Shown here: in pieces, positions 44,590-53,524 of the stretch
How the letters are laid out: every line of letters starts with the position of its first letter
Numbering within the stretch: position 1 is the stretch's first letter
From: Sulfurimonas paralvinellae
GTDB taxonomy: Bacteria; Campylobacterota; Campylobacteria; Campylobacterales; Sulfurimonadaceae
Length of the DNA: 64,000 nt
Reading direction: 5' to 3'
Assembly (NCBI RefSeq): GCF_014905135.1
Contig: NZ_CP041406.1
Span: forward strand, 248,001-312,000
The notes under the pieces: generated by a model
Told to the model about the DNA's origin: nothing
The model's input: only the letters and a program-made list of their open reading frames with translations
Databases searched by the model: none
Position numbers and translations under genes: made by a program

Positions 44590-47500
44590 ATGAAACAGTA
44601 TAACTACATTTATGACACACAAGATGCATTTCAAAACTTTTTACAAGAAAGATCCATCAAGAATGAGGGTCGAAATATTCTCATTCAAATGTTCACTTCA
44701 GAACACTCTTTGGAAGATGCTGTAAAAATAGCCGAGGAGATAACGACGGTGCTGCCTCACGCAGCCATCATCGGTGCTTCAACCGCAGGTGAGATAATTT
44801 CAGGAAAGATTCTTGAAAAAAGTACAGTGCTGAGCATCTCTGTTTTTGAAAAAACTTCCATTGAACTTTTCAGTGCTTCTGCCGAGGACTCATACAAACT
44901 TGGACTCTTGCTTTCAAAACAGATATTTAACGCAAAGACAAAATGTGTCATTACCTTTGTAGACGGCTTACAGCATAACGGGCAAGAGTATCTTCAAGGC
45001 TTAAATGCGATGAACTACAACAATGCTGTTATTGCAGGCGGTATGGCAGCGGATATGCTGCACTTTGAAAAGACTTACACGATATGCGGTACAAAAGTTT
45101 CTCGCGGCTGTGCCGTCTGTGTCGCACTCTCGGGTGAAGAGCTCGAAGTACTGCAGGATTACAATCTCGGATGGAGAGCGGTAGGTCCGATATTTACGAT
45201 TACAAAATCAGACGGTGCAAGAGTCTATGAGATCAACAATCGCCCTGTAAAAGATCTCTATAAAGAGGTTTTGGGGAGTTTTGCAGTTGAAAATATGCCG
45301 GCTTCTACCATAGAGTTTCCTTTGATCTTACAAGATGGCGATATGCTCGTAGCGCGTTCTCTGCTCAGTGTTTCTAAAGACGGCAGTATACTTTATGGTG
45401 GTAATCTTGAAGAGGGTGCTGAAGTGCGCTTTGGCATTGGCAGCAGAACTTTGGTCAATCAGTACAATCCAAGTGAAGCGCTTCTGGAATCTCAGTCGCT
45501 GCAGGCCTGCTTCATCTACTCCTGTATCGCGCGGAAGATGTTTCTTGACAAAGAGCTTGAAAAGAGTTTCAAGATCATAGAAAATACAGCCCCTTCAAGC
45601 GGTTTTTTTACCTATGGGGAGTTTTTTTTCAATGATCAAAAGACGAAACTGCTCAATATTACAACAACACTGCTCTTTTTACGTGAAAAAGGCACAGTTG
45701 GTGACACAGAGCATCATGACAGAACCAAAGAGACTATTAAAAACCAATCAAAGACGGATGGTGCTCTTTTTAATCTCATAGATTATGTGACAACTGAGCT
45801 AAAAGAACAGGAAAAAGGCTTTAAAAGTTCAAAATTTCAGCTTGATGAGTTTTTAAAGGCACTCGATTCTGTTGTTATCATTTCTCGAACAGATACTGAT
45901 GGGATTATCACTTATGTAAATGAGCGATTTGAAGAGATAAGCGGTTACACAAAAGAAGAGTTGATAGGAAAACCGCACAGTATTGTCCGTAATCCGAATG
46001 TAGAAGATGCAGTCTTTGCAAAGATGTGGGAGACGATTACAAAAGGAAATATCTGGAAGGGCGAATTTTCCAATCGGGCAAAAGACGGCTCTCTCTATTA
46101 TGTGAAATCATCCATTATTCCTATCCATGACGAGAACAGCGAGATCATCGAGTATATGGCCATACGTGAGGACGTAACCTCTTTGGTGGAGAGCAGAAAA
46201 AAAGCCGAAGCTGCCGAAGCTGCACAGTCTATGTTCTTGGCAAATATGTCTCATGAGATTCGTACGCCTATGAACGGCATACTCGGTTTTTCAGAGCTGC
46301 TTGCCAAAACAAAACTTGATGCTTCGCAGCAGAAGTATATAAAAGCGATCAACAGCTCAACAAAGATACTGCTTGATATTGTCAATGATATTCTTGACTC
46401 TTCCAAGATAACAAGCAACAAGATAGTGTTTGAAAAACTTGCCATCAATCCTTACGAAGAGTTTGCGACGACCTATGAGCTTTTAAAAACAACGGCGCAA
46501 GAGAAATCGATTAACTATGTATCTGAAATCGATGAAAATATCTCAAAATGTCTGTTGGGCGATGCGACAAGACTGCGTCAAATCAAGATCAATCTGCTCT
46601 CAAATGCCATTAAGTTCACACCGAAGTTCGGCGAAGTGAGATTCACTGTCTCTTTGGTCACAAGTGATGCAAAGAGTCAGACGCTTCTTTTTAGTGTAGA
46701 GGACAGTGGTATAGGCATAGCAAAAGAGAAACTGCAAGACATTTTCAAACCATTCTCACAAGCAGATGCCTCCACTACTAGAAAATTTGGCGGTACGGGT
46801 TTGGGGCTGAGTATCAGTTCTGATCTCATCAAAGCCTTTGGCAGTGAACTGAAAGTAGATTCTGAGGTCGGTAAGGGAAGCAGATTCTATTTTACAATGC
46901 GTTTTGATATTTGTGAAGATGAGGTTACTAAAGAAGTGCCGGCTGCTGATGCAGTGTGTCAAAATGATGAAGAGTGCAACAAGCTGCACCTCAATGTGTT
47001 GGCAGCTGAAGATTATGATGTTAACAGAATGCTTATTGAATCCATTTTTGAAAAATACAAAAATATTGAACTCTCTTTTGCCGTTAACGGTAAAGATGCC
47101 ATAGAAAAACTGCAGCAAAATGATTTTGATCTCGTGTTGATGGATATCAATATGCCTGTTCTCAACGGTATTGACGCAACACGCTACATACGCCAAAAGC
47201 TGCACAGAAAAGTGCCTATAGTCGCTTTGACTGCAAATGCTCTTGAGGGTGACAGAGAAAAATTTCTTGAATGCGGCATGGATGAGTATCTCTCAAAACC
47301 CATCGATGTGGAAGCATTGGAAAATATTTTATGCAAATATTCAAAAACCGAAACAGAGATGTATTCACGTTACATAGATACGGTTTTGGAGCGTTTGAAG
47401 TTAAAACTTGGACTTTCTGAGACAGTTTCTAAAAAACTTTTGAAAACTTTTTTAGAGAGTTTAAAAGAGATACTTCCGGAGCTTCAAGAAGCACTGGAAC

Positions 47501-47691
47501 TTAAAGATGTTCAAAAAGTCTATGAAACTGCTCATAAGCTCAAAGGTGCGGCAGGAGCACTTTACATAGGTGAAATCTATGAGATAATGCTGAAAATTGA
47601 AACAGCGGCACAGCAGGGTATCATAGTTGAATGTGAAGAGGATATGAAACAAGTCTGTGAATATGTGACTGTTTTGGAGAAAGCACTTTAA
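44590..47691 (+). CDS. Hybrid sensor histidine kinase: FIST, PAS, HisKA, HATPase, REC, HPt
   Basis: A 1033-residue soluble multi-domain kinase. FIST_N (about residues 25-215) and FIST_C (about 225-365) form the sensor, a class thought to bind small ligands such as amino acids. PAS follows (about 415-520, GIITYVNERFEEISGYTKEELIGKPHSIVRNP), then HisKA with H555 in MSHEIRTPMNG, HATPase (NLLSNAIKFTPKFGEV, GTGLGLSIS), a receiver with D852 in LVLMDINMPVLNG, and a C-terminal HPt with H982 in AHKLKGAAGAL. All phosphorelay residues are present. There is no membrane helix, so it senses inside the cell. No response regulator is adjacent. Confidence 0.93.
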   Translation: MKQYNYIYDTQDAFQNFLQERSIKNEGRNILIQMFTSEHSLEDAVKIAEEITTVLPHAAIIGASTAGEIISGKILEKSTVLSISVFEKTSIELFSASAEDSYKLGLLLSKQIFNAKTKCVITFVDGLQHNGQEYLQGLNAMNYNNAVIAGGMAADMLHFEKTYTICGTKVSRGCAVCVALSGEELEVLQDYNLGWRAVGPIFTITKSDGARVYEINNRPVKDLYKEVLGSFAVENMPASTIEFPLILQDGDMLVARSLLSVSKDGSILYGGNLEEGAEVRFGIGSRTLVNQYNPSEALLESQSLQACFIYSCIARKMFLDKELEKSFKIIENTAPSSGFFTYGEFFFNDQKTKLLNITTTLLFLREKGTVGDTEHHDRTKETIKNQSKTDGALFNLIDYVTTELKEQEKGFKSSKFQLDEFLKALDSVVIISRTDTDGIITYVNERFEEISGYTKEELIGKPHSIVRNPNVEDAVFAKMWETITKGNIWKGEFSNRAKDGSLYYVKSSIIPIHDENSEIIEYMAIREDVTSLVESRKKAEAAEAAQSMFLANMSHEIRTPMNGILGFSELLAKTKLDASQQKYIKAINSSTKILLDIVNDILDSSKITSNKIVFEKLAINPYEEFATTYELLKTTAQEKSINYVSEIDENISKCLLGDATRLRQIKINLLSNAIKFTPKFGEVRFTVSLVTSDAKSQTLLFSVEDSGIGIAKEKLQDIFKPFSQADASTTRKFGGTGLGLSISSDLIKAFGSELKVDSEVGKGSRFYFTMRFDICEDEVTKEVPAADAVCQNDEECNKLHLNVLAAEDYDVNRMLIESIFEKYKNIELSFAVNGKDAIEKLQQNDFDLVLMDINMPVLNGIDATRYIRQKLHRKVPIVALTANALEGDREKFLECGMDEYLSKPIDVEALENILCKYSKTETEMYSRYIDTVLERLKLKLGLSETVSKKLLKTFLESLKEILPELQEALELKDVQKVYETAHKLKGAAGALYIGEIYEIMLKIETAAQQGIIVECEEDMKQVCEYVTVLEKAL

Positions 47692-47735
47692 AATATCATT
47701 AAAGTTTAAATCACTTTTTGTTAAAATATAACTAA

Positions 47736-47788
47736 TAGACTTCCTGCAAAACTCCTATAAGACATATAGGAGTTTTGCAGGAAGTCTA
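47736..47788. repeat. Perfect 24-bp inverted repeat with 5-base loop
   Basis: Arms at 47736-47759 and 47765-47788 are exact reverse complements, separated by AGACA. The arms begin TAGACTTCCTGC and end GCAGGAAGTCTA. It lies between the FIST kinase stop and mqnP. No U-tract follows on the plus strand, and the perfect long arms are unlike the other terminators here, so it may be the joined ends of a mobile element or MITE; it could still stop transcription or hide the mqnP leader. Confidence 0.85.
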
Positions 47789-47808
47789 ATTAAAATATGG
47801 GGTGAAGT

Positions 47809-48669
47809 TTGCAGAGACTGATACAAAAAGCAAAAGATTTTAATGAACTGGTGATGTTTGAACACTCCATTTTTTCACTGCCGTTTATTTTTATAGCTAT
47901 GGTGGTGGCAGCTGATGGCTGGTTTGGCTTTGGACTGCTCATTTTGGGTGTGTTGGCTGCTTTGAGTGCTCGTAATTTTGCAATGGGTGTCAATCGTTAT
48001 GCCGACAGTGACATCGATGCAAAAAATCCACGAACGGCAAATCGTCCCAATGTTGATGGCAGACTGGACAAATCAAGTATTTTGGTCTTTATCATTGTTA
48101 ATGCTTTGGTATTCATCGCTGTGGCTTATGTGATCAACTCGCTTGCCTTTGCTTTGAGTGTTCCTATCCTTGCCGTACTTGCCTCGTATTCGTACATGAA
48201 ACGTTTTTCCTCTTTAGCGCATGTCGTTTTAGGTGTAGCATTGGGGCTGGCACCTATTGCAGGTGTTATTGCCGTGAGTGCAGCGATCCCTCTTTGGTCG
48301 GTACTGCTTTCACTCGGTGTTATCTTCTGGGTTGCCGGATTTGATCTGCTCTATTCGCTGCAGGATATTGATTTTGACAAAGATAACGATCTCTACTCCA
48401 TTCCTTCACGCTACGGTGCGGATGCAACGCTTTTCATCTCTGCTCTTTTTCATGCTTTGGCGGTTCTTTTTTGGCTTCTTTTTGTCTGGGCGGCAGGGCT
48501 CGGCTTTTTTGCATTTGTCGCCGCAGCGGGAAGCGGCTTTGTGCTTGCCTATGAACAACGGCTAGTGAGACGGGACTTTACGCAGATAGACCGCGCTTTT
48601 TTTACGGTAAATGGTTATCTCGGGATCGCTTTTTTTGTTCTTATCGTACTTGACAGGATGGTATCATGA
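47809..48669 (+). CDS. mqnP: Menaquinone biosynthesis prenyltransferase MqnP (UbiA family)
   Basis: Integral membrane prenyltransferase of 286 residues. MFEHSIFSLPFIFIAM, the Asp-rich NRYADSDIDAKNPRTANRP (first prenyl-PP/Mg site) and DLLYSLQDIDFDKDNDLYSIPSRYG (second site) are the UbiA signatures in the form used by the futalosine-pathway enzyme. With mqnC at 35602 it supports menaquinone synthesis by that route. The start is TTG at 47809 with GGGGTGA upstream. It follows the 24-bp inverted repeat and leads a run to ftsW and murG. Confidence 0.9.
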   Translation: MQRLIQKAKDFNELVMFEHSIFSLPFIFIAMVVAADGWFGFGLLILGVLAALSARNFAMGVNRYADSDIDAKNPRTANRPNVDGRLDKSSILVFIIVNALVFIAVAYVINSLAFALSVPILAVLASYSYMKRFSSLAHVVLGVALGLAPIAGVIAVSAAIPLWSVLLSLGVIFWVAGFDLLYSLQDIDFDKDNDLYSIPSRYGADATLFISALFHALAVLFWLLFVWAAGLGFFAFVAAAGSGFVLAYEQRLVRRDFTQIDRAFFTVNGYLGIAFFVLIVLDRMVS

Positions 48670-49190
48670 GTGAACCCCGTTTAGTTCCCGCACCCATAAG
48701 CATAGCGTTCTCGGAAGCTTCTTTGGATAGAGAGACGTATGAGAGAGAGTTTCAACAGCTATCAGAAAGTGATGATGATCCTATCTCTCAGTGGCTAAAA
48801 CTTGCAAAAGCAAGAGGAGATACTGCAGAGAGCGATCCTGTCATCTTAAATCTTGTGGTTGAGCTTCATAGAAAGATAGACGCACTTGAGGCATTTTTGA
48901 AAAATGAAACGCCAAAACGGGTATCGCTGACGCAAGAGGCTGAGATAGAATCAATAGGATTTGAGCATTTCAAACTCAAAGAGCCGTTGCTTGAGGTTGG
49001 CAAAGAGTACTATGGGCGTGTTGCCATGCCTGTGCATCCAAAACGTGATATCGGAGTCTTCTTTAAAGCACTTACGCCGCAGCTTGCAGAGATAATAAAA
49101 ATACATGAGAGAGATGAAAAAGAGTGGGCTGCTTATATGACCGCCCGTGAGAGAATTCTCATTCGTCAGGCAAGAGAGAAGAGACAGTGA
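48666..49190 (+). CDS. Conserved hypothetical protein, PilZ-like end
   Basis: A 174-residue soluble protein. The N-terminal half is acidic and helical. The C-terminal half (LLEVGKEYYGRVAMPVHPKRDIGVFFKALTP) looks like a small beta domain that recalls PilZ barrels but lacks the RxxxR c-di-GMP motif, so the link is weak. It overlaps mqnP by 4 bases and the next gene by 4 bases. Confidence 0.6.
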   Translation: MSEPRLVPAPISIAFSEASLDRETYEREFQQLSESDDDPISQWLKLAKARGDTAESDPVILNLVVELHRKIDALEAFLKNETPKRVSLTQEAEIESIGFEHFKLKEPLLEVGKEYYGRVAMPVHPKRDIGVFFKALTPQLAEIIKIHERDEKEWAAYMTARERILIRQAREKRQ

Positions 49191-49711
49191 ACCTAGAAAA
49201 CTTTACTTTTAATATAGAATATGTCGTCGTTGCCATGGCAGCTGTTATCCTTTATCTGCTCTATTATGTCTATACGAAAGATTCGGATTACTCACGCAAT
49301 ATCCGTTCGGTCGCCTCAGTCGTAGAAGATCTTAACAGAGAACTTTTTTATCTTAAACGTCAACTCAAAGAGACGGAGTCATCAATTACAAAGGTACCTT
49401 CACATATGAGTGATGATGAGATATATCAGGAGATAGAACGCTCAGTCTATGACATGGTGCAGCCGCTCTCTATGGCTCTCAAACAGATACAGAACAACAT
49501 AGACAGCATTGAAGTGGAGATAGAATCACGTATAGCACAGCTTGAAAGCGGCGTGAAGCAGATATCTATGCCTGCATCCATTCATGGAAATGACGATGAG
49601 AAGATCATCTCACTTTACAAACAGGGCATCTCTATTGATGCTATCTCAAAAGAACTGCATATTTCAAAACCTGAAGTTGAATTTGTACTCAAAATAAATA
49701 AGATCAAGTAG
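49187..49711 (+). CDS. Membrane-anchored coiled-coil protein with C-terminal HTH-like end
   Basis: A 174-residue protein: one N-terminal membrane helix (YVVVAMAAVILYLLYYVYT), a coiled coil (about residues 35-125) and a C-terminal segment IISLYKQGISIDAISKELHISKPEVEFVLKINK that has the look of a helix-turn-helix. This is the layout of the DUF6115 family of unknown function. GTG start at 49187 overlaps the previous stop by 4 bases. It lies just upstream of ftsW, so a role at the envelope or divisome is possible but unproved. Confidence 0.65.
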   Translation: MNLENFTFNIEYVVVAMAAVILYLLYYVYTKDSDYSRNIRSVASVVEDLNRELFYLKRQLKETESSITKVPSHMSDDEIYQEIERSVYDMVQPLSMALKQIQNNIDSIEVEIESRIAQLESGVKQISMPASIHGNDDEKIISLYKQGISIDAISKELHISKPEVEFVLKINKIK

Positions 49712-49716
49712 CGTAG

Positions 49717-50883
49717 ATGACGGCGGATAGAAAGCTTTTTACCCTTGTTTGTATCTTGATAGGTATGAGTATCATCCTCTCATATACGCTGACGCCTTAC
49801 ACGACCATCCTTTTTGGCGTGAGCGAATTTCATTTCGTTATCAGGCAGGCAATTTTTGGTTTTATGGGTATTTTTATTATCTTTGGACTTTCACAGCTTG
49901 ATCCCGATAAATGGCTCAAACCAATTGGTTTTACACTCTTTTTTGGTTCTTTGATACTGATGATAGCAATGCCTTTTTTGCCGGAGAGCATTGTTTCAGC
50001 AGTTGGGGGTGCAAAGCGTTGGATAAAGATCGGTCCTGTCTCTTTGGCACCTGTTGAGTTTTTTAAGGTTGGTTTTGTCTATTTCTTGGCGTGGAGTTTT
50101 TCACGCAAGCTAGGACACCATGCAAATATGGGACTCTCGAACGAATTCAAGAGATTTTTGCCGTATGCGGTTGTTTTTGTTGCGGCTATGTTCATTATCG
50201 CTTTTTTGCAAAAGGACATTGGACAGGTTGTCGTGCTTGGTGCGACACTTCTTTTTATGCTCATCTTTGCGGGCAGCAGTTTCCGATTCTTCCTCGCTAT
50301 TTTGGGAGGGATATTCACGGCTATCACTCTTTTCATTTTAACGGCGGAACATAGGATCTTGCGTATAAAATCATGGTGGTCCATAGCGCAGAACTCGGTA
50401 CTAGGACTCCTTCCTGATTCCATGGCAGATAAACTCAGAGTTCCTGTTGAGGTCGAGCCCTATCAGATAGGAAATTCGCTCAATGCCATTCACAATGGTG
50501 GATTCTTTGGAACAGGATTAGCCGATGGGACTTTTAAGCTCGGGTTTTTATCTGAAGTTCATACCGACTTTGTTCTTGCAGGGCTTGCTGAAGAGTTTGG
50601 TTTTGTAGGAGTCTTTTTAGTTGTTTTCATCTTTATGTGGATGTTGCAGCGGATCTTCAAGGTCGCCAACCGTGTTGATGATACAAGTTTGTATCTCTTT
50701 AGCATAGGTATCGGGTTGGTTTTGGCATTTTCATTTTTGGTAAATGCCTACGGTATCAGTGGAATTACCCCTATCAAAGGGCTTGCTGTTCCCTTCCTTT
50801 CTTACGGGGGTTCTTCAATGCTGGGTGCGAGCTTTGGTGTGGGTATGGTGCTGATGGCTTCAAAAAAAGCAGATATGAGTTAA
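49717..50883 (+). CDS. ftsW: Peptidoglycan glycosyltransferase FtsW/RodA (SEDS) family
   Basis: Ten-helix SEDS polymerase of 388 residues. Family marks are GGAKRWIKIGPVSLAPVEFFKVGFVYFLAW, FLQKDIGQVVVLGATLL, GLADGTFKLGFLSEVHTDFVLAGLAEEFGFVG and GLAVPFLSYGGSSML, the last two typical of FtsW. Its position directly ahead of murG also favours FtsW over RodA. It makes septal glycan strands with a cognate PBP not present in the window. Confidence 0.9.
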   Translation: MTADRKLFTLVCILIGMSIILSYTLTPYTTILFGVSEFHFVIRQAIFGFMGIFIIFGLSQLDPDKWLKPIGFTLFFGSLILMIAMPFLPESIVSAVGGAKRWIKIGPVSLAPVEFFKVGFVYFLAWSFSRKLGHHANMGLSNEFKRFLPYAVVFVAAMFIIAFLQKDIGQVVVLGATLLFMLIFAGSSFRFFLAILGGIFTAITLFILTAEHRILRIKSWWSIAQNSVLGLLPDSMADKLRVPVEVEPYQIGNSLNAIHNGGFFGTGLADGTFKLGFLSEVHTDFVLAGLAEEFGFVGVFLVVFIFMWMLQRIFKVANRVDDTSLYLFSIGIGLVLAFSFLVNAYGISGITPIKGLAVPFLSYGGSSMLGASFGVGMVLMASKKADMS

Positions 50884-50903
50884 AAGTCAGAGAGGTCTAA
50901 TAG

Positions 50904-51926
50904 ATGAAATTATGTGTAACAGGCGGTGGAACTGGCGGGCATTTGATGATAGCTCAGGCACTTGTTGAAGCTGCTGTAGCTGATGGGCATGAAGTTATCT
51001 TCATAGGCTCACGCAATGGGCAGGATAGAAAATATTTTGAGAAGAATTCTCCTTTTTCACATACCTATTTTTTAGATACGACAGGCATTGTCAATCAAAA
51101 AGGTCTCGGAAAACTCAAAGCACTCTATAAGGTTTTCAAAGCATTCCTTCGTGCACGCAGAGTGCTTAAAGAACACAAGATTCAAGCGACCTACAGTGTC
51201 GGCGGCTTCTCAGCCGCACCGGCTTCTTTCGCTTCACTTTCGCTCTTTATTCCGCTCTTTATTCATGAACAAAATGCAGTTGAGGGACGTCTCAACAGAC
51301 TCTTAAAACCATATGCCAAGAGTTTTATTTCTGCGTATGATCCTAATTCCCCAATTAAAGGTTATCCTGTCAAGGAGATCTTTTATAAAACAGCGCATCT
51401 GCGTGAGGAGCTGAGAACTATCATCTTTCTTGGTGGTTCTCACGGGGCGAAGGCCATTAATGACCTTGCACTAAGCGTTGCATGGAAGCTGAAAAAAAGA
51501 GGCATCGGCATTATTCATCAAGCTGGGGAAGCTGACTATGAACGGGTAAAGGCTGAGTATGAAAAACTCGATGTTGAAGTAGAGCTATATGCCTTTACAA
51601 AAGAGCTGCCGGAACTTATAAACAGAGCCGATATGGCAGTCTCACGCAGCGGTGCTTCAACATTATGGGAACTTACCACAAACGGCTGTCCGGCACTTTT
51701 TGTTCCCTATCCGTATGCTGCAGGCGATCATCAATACTACAACGCAGAGTTCATTGTTAAAAATGGGATGGGATGGTGCGAGCGCGAGGGCGAGGGCTTG
51801 AAAGCAAAACTATTGCAGATCATCAAAGATCCCGAGCTTAAACAAAAGAGTGAAAAACTTTTGGCATATGCACAAAAAGATGTAGCGTATAAGATGATAA
51901 AAGATGTCGAAGCGAAGATCAAATGA
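50904..51926 (+). CDS. murG: UDP-GlcNAc:lipid I N-acetylglucosaminyltransferase MurG
   Basis: Converts lipid I to lipid II at the inner membrane face. The 340-residue GT-B enzyme shows TGGGTGGHLMIAQAL (the first G loop), YSVGGFSAAPASFAS, IHEQNAVEGRLNRLL (second loop), FLGGSHGAKAIND and SRSGASTLWELTTNGCPALFVPYPYAAGDHQYYNA. Gene order ftsW-murG is conserved. The stop overlaps the dedA-family start by 4 bases. Confidence 0.96.
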   Translation: MKLCVTGGGTGGHLMIAQALVEAAVADGHEVIFIGSRNGQDRKYFEKNSPFSHTYFLDTTGIVNQKGLGKLKALYKVFKAFLRARRVLKEHKIQATYSVGGFSAAPASFASLSLFIPLFIHEQNAVEGRLNRLLKPYAKSFISAYDPNSPIKGYPVKEIFYKTAHLREELRTIIFLGGSHGAKAINDLALSVAWKLKKRGIGIIHQAGEADYERVKAEYEKLDVEVELYAFTKELPELINRADMAVSRSGASTLWELTTNGCPALFVPYPYAAGDHQYYNAEFIVKNGMGWCEREGEGLKAKLLQIIKDPELKQKSEKLLAYAQKDVAYKMIKDVEAKIK

Positions 51927-52525
51927 TACATGAACTCGCACAGCAGTTAGTTGATCTGATCTTTGCCTGGGGATATCTGGGAATCTTTATAATGATGGCG
52001 ATCGAGTCGAGTTTTATCCCTTTTCCATCTGAAATTGTACTGGTACCCGCAGGATATCTCGCGGCAAACGATGAAATGTCCATAGGTGCCATTATGGCGG
52101 CTGCACTGGGCGGCTCTCTTGTAGGAGCATTTGTCAATTATTATCTTGCCATGAGTTTGGGGCGGAGATTTTTACTGCGCTATGGAAAGTACTTCTTTAT
52201 CAAAGAAGAGACACTCTTAAAGATGGAAGAGTATTTTAAAAAACACGGGCATATCTCTACGTTTACGGGCCGTCTTATCCCTGGAGTGCGACAGCTTATC
52301 TCCATACCTGCTGGTTTAGCCAAGATGAATTTGGCGGAGTTTACACTCTTTACACTTTTGGGTGCGGGTATATGGGCTCTTATTTTAGTGCTTGTGGGCT
52401 ACTTTATAGGCGAGAATCAGGAACTTATAAAAGCGTACTTAAGAGAGATAACGATCATTGTTTTTATAGTTGTCGTTGGACTTCTCCTGATATATTTTCG
52501 CTATCATAAAAAAAAGGATCAATAA
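51923..52525 (+). CDS. DedA family membrane protein
   Basis: A 200-residue inner-membrane protein with the DedA/VTT signature: ESSFIPFPSEIVLVPAGYLA near residues 30-50 and TFTGRLIPGVRQLISIPAGLAKM near 115. DedA proteins are linked to undecaprenyl-phosphate recycling, which fits its place behind murG; that is inference from context. It overlaps murG by 4 bases. Confidence 0.9.
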   Translation: MIHELAQQLVDLIFAWGYLGIFIMMAIESSFIPFPSEIVLVPAGYLAANDEMSIGAIMAAALGGSLVGAFVNYYLAMSLGRRFLLRYGKYFFIKEETLLKMEEYFKKHGHISTFTGRLIPGVRQLISIPAGLAKMNLAEFTLFTLLGAGIWALILVLVGYFIGENQELIKAYLREITIIVFIVVVGLLLIYFRYHKKKDQ

Positions 52526-52526
52526 G

Positions 52527-53006
52527 ATGGATTATATGTTTGCGCCGGGTTTTATCGGAACGAGAGCTCCGTTTTTCATGGATTTTGTAACATTGATAGT
52601 AGCATTGCTGCCCATTTTTGTCTATGGTGCGATTCTTTTAGCGCGTAGAAGAAAGTATAAACTGCATGCCATAGCACAGAATCTCATTTTTATTTTTTCT
52701 GTCATTATTATAGGCTATTTTGAAATGGGAGTGCGTATCGGCGGCGGATTTGATGCTTTTATCTCCGGAAGTGGTGTCTCTCATACCTACGCTTCTATTG
52801 TTTTAGGTATTCACATCCTCATTGCAACCGTTACCTTGTTTTATTGGGTTATGATAATTGTCTTTGGAAATCGGGAGTACAGGCTCAAACAGCTTCCCGG
52901 ACATGCATCCAAAGCACATAAACATCTGGCTGTGAAAACTTTTGTCGGGATCGTCCTGACATCTTTTAGCGGTATTTGGGTATATTTGCTATTATTCGTA
53001 TATTAA
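52527..53006 (+). CDS. DUF420 family four-helix membrane protein
   Basis: A 159-residue protein with four hydrophobic helices. GAPFFMD-type N-terminus (RAPFFMDFVTLIVALLP), HAIAQNLIFIFSVIIIGYFEMGVR and HKHLAVKTFVGIVLTSFSGIWVYLLL carry histidines at helix ends, as in DUF420 proteins sometimes found near haem-copper oxidase genes. No oxidase gene is near here. It starts one base after the dedA-like stop with AAGGA upstream. Confidence 0.8.
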   Translation: MDYMFAPGFIGTRAPFFMDFVTLIVALLPIFVYGAILLARRRKYKLHAIAQNLIFIFSVIIIGYFEMGVRIGGGFDAFISGSGVSHTYASIVLGIHILIATVTLFYWVMIIVFGNREYRLKQLPGHASKAHKHLAVKTFVGIVLTSFSGIWVYLLLFVY

Positions 53007-53026
53007 AAAATTTCAAGGAGTGAGAT

Positions 53027-53497
53027 ATGATAGAAGTTGGTCAAAAGGCACCGGATTTTTGTCTGCCGAATCAAGATGATGTAGAGATATGTCTGCGTGA
53101 CTTAAAAGGAAAGTGGATAGTGCTTTATTTTTATCCGCGAGACAATACTCCTGGATGTACGACAGAAGCGTGTGAGTTTACAGAAGCAGCGCCGGATTTC
53201 TCATCACTCGATGCGATTATTTTAGGTGTGAGTGCAGACTCGACGAAGAAACATAGAAATTTCATTGAAAAACATGATCTCGGCATTACGCTTTTAAGTG
53301 ATGAAAGTACAGATATGATGCAGCAGTACGGTGTTTGGCAGTTGAAGAAAAATTACGGTAAAGAGTATATGGGCATTGTTCGTTCAACGTTCATAATAGA
53401 CCCTGAAGGTATTGTTCGTGCCAAATGGGACAAGGTTCGTGTAAAAGGTCATGTTGAAGCTGTTAAAGAAAAGCTTGCCGAATTAAAGCAAGCATAG
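53027..53497 (+). CDS. bcp: Thioredoxin-dependent thiol peroxidase Bcp
   Basis: Peroxiredoxin Q of 156 residues that reduces hydroperoxides. The peroxidatic cysteine is in DNTPGCTTEACEF (residues about 43-55), and the second cysteine five residues on is retained, giving the atypical two-Cys form; YFYPRDNTPGCT is the Bcp hallmark. AAGGAG precedes the ATG. A strong bidirectional hairpin follows the stop. Confidence 0.95.
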   Translation: MIEVGQKAPDFCLPNQDDVEICLRDLKGKWIVLYFYPRDNTPGCTTEACEFTEAAPDFSSLDAIILGVSADSTKKHRNFIEKHDLGITLLSDESTDMMQQYGVWQLKKNYGKEYMGIVRSTFIIDPEGIVRAKWDKVRVKGHVEAVKEKLAELKQA

Positions 53498-53524
53498 ACT
53501 AAAAAGAGAAAATCTCTTTTTAGT
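53498..53524. terminator. Bidirectional intrinsic terminator between bcp and the DUF3373 gene
   Basis: Perfect 12-bp stem ACTAAAAAGAGA / TCTCTTTTTAGT with loop AAA. The A-run in one arm and T-run in the other let it work on both strands, as suits two convergent genes. It includes the stop codon of the minus-strand gene. Confidence 0.75.

Noticed and set aside
47736-47788. The 24-bp inverted repeat as an ordinary terminator
   Set aside because: No U-tract follows on the plus strand and the perfect arms with AT-rich ends are atypical; I kept it as an unexplained repeat.
33610-49830. Near matches GGCGTGAG, CGCGTGAG and TCACGCC/TCACGCG
   Set aside because: They occur a handful of times, at a rate not clearly above chance, so I left them out of the count.
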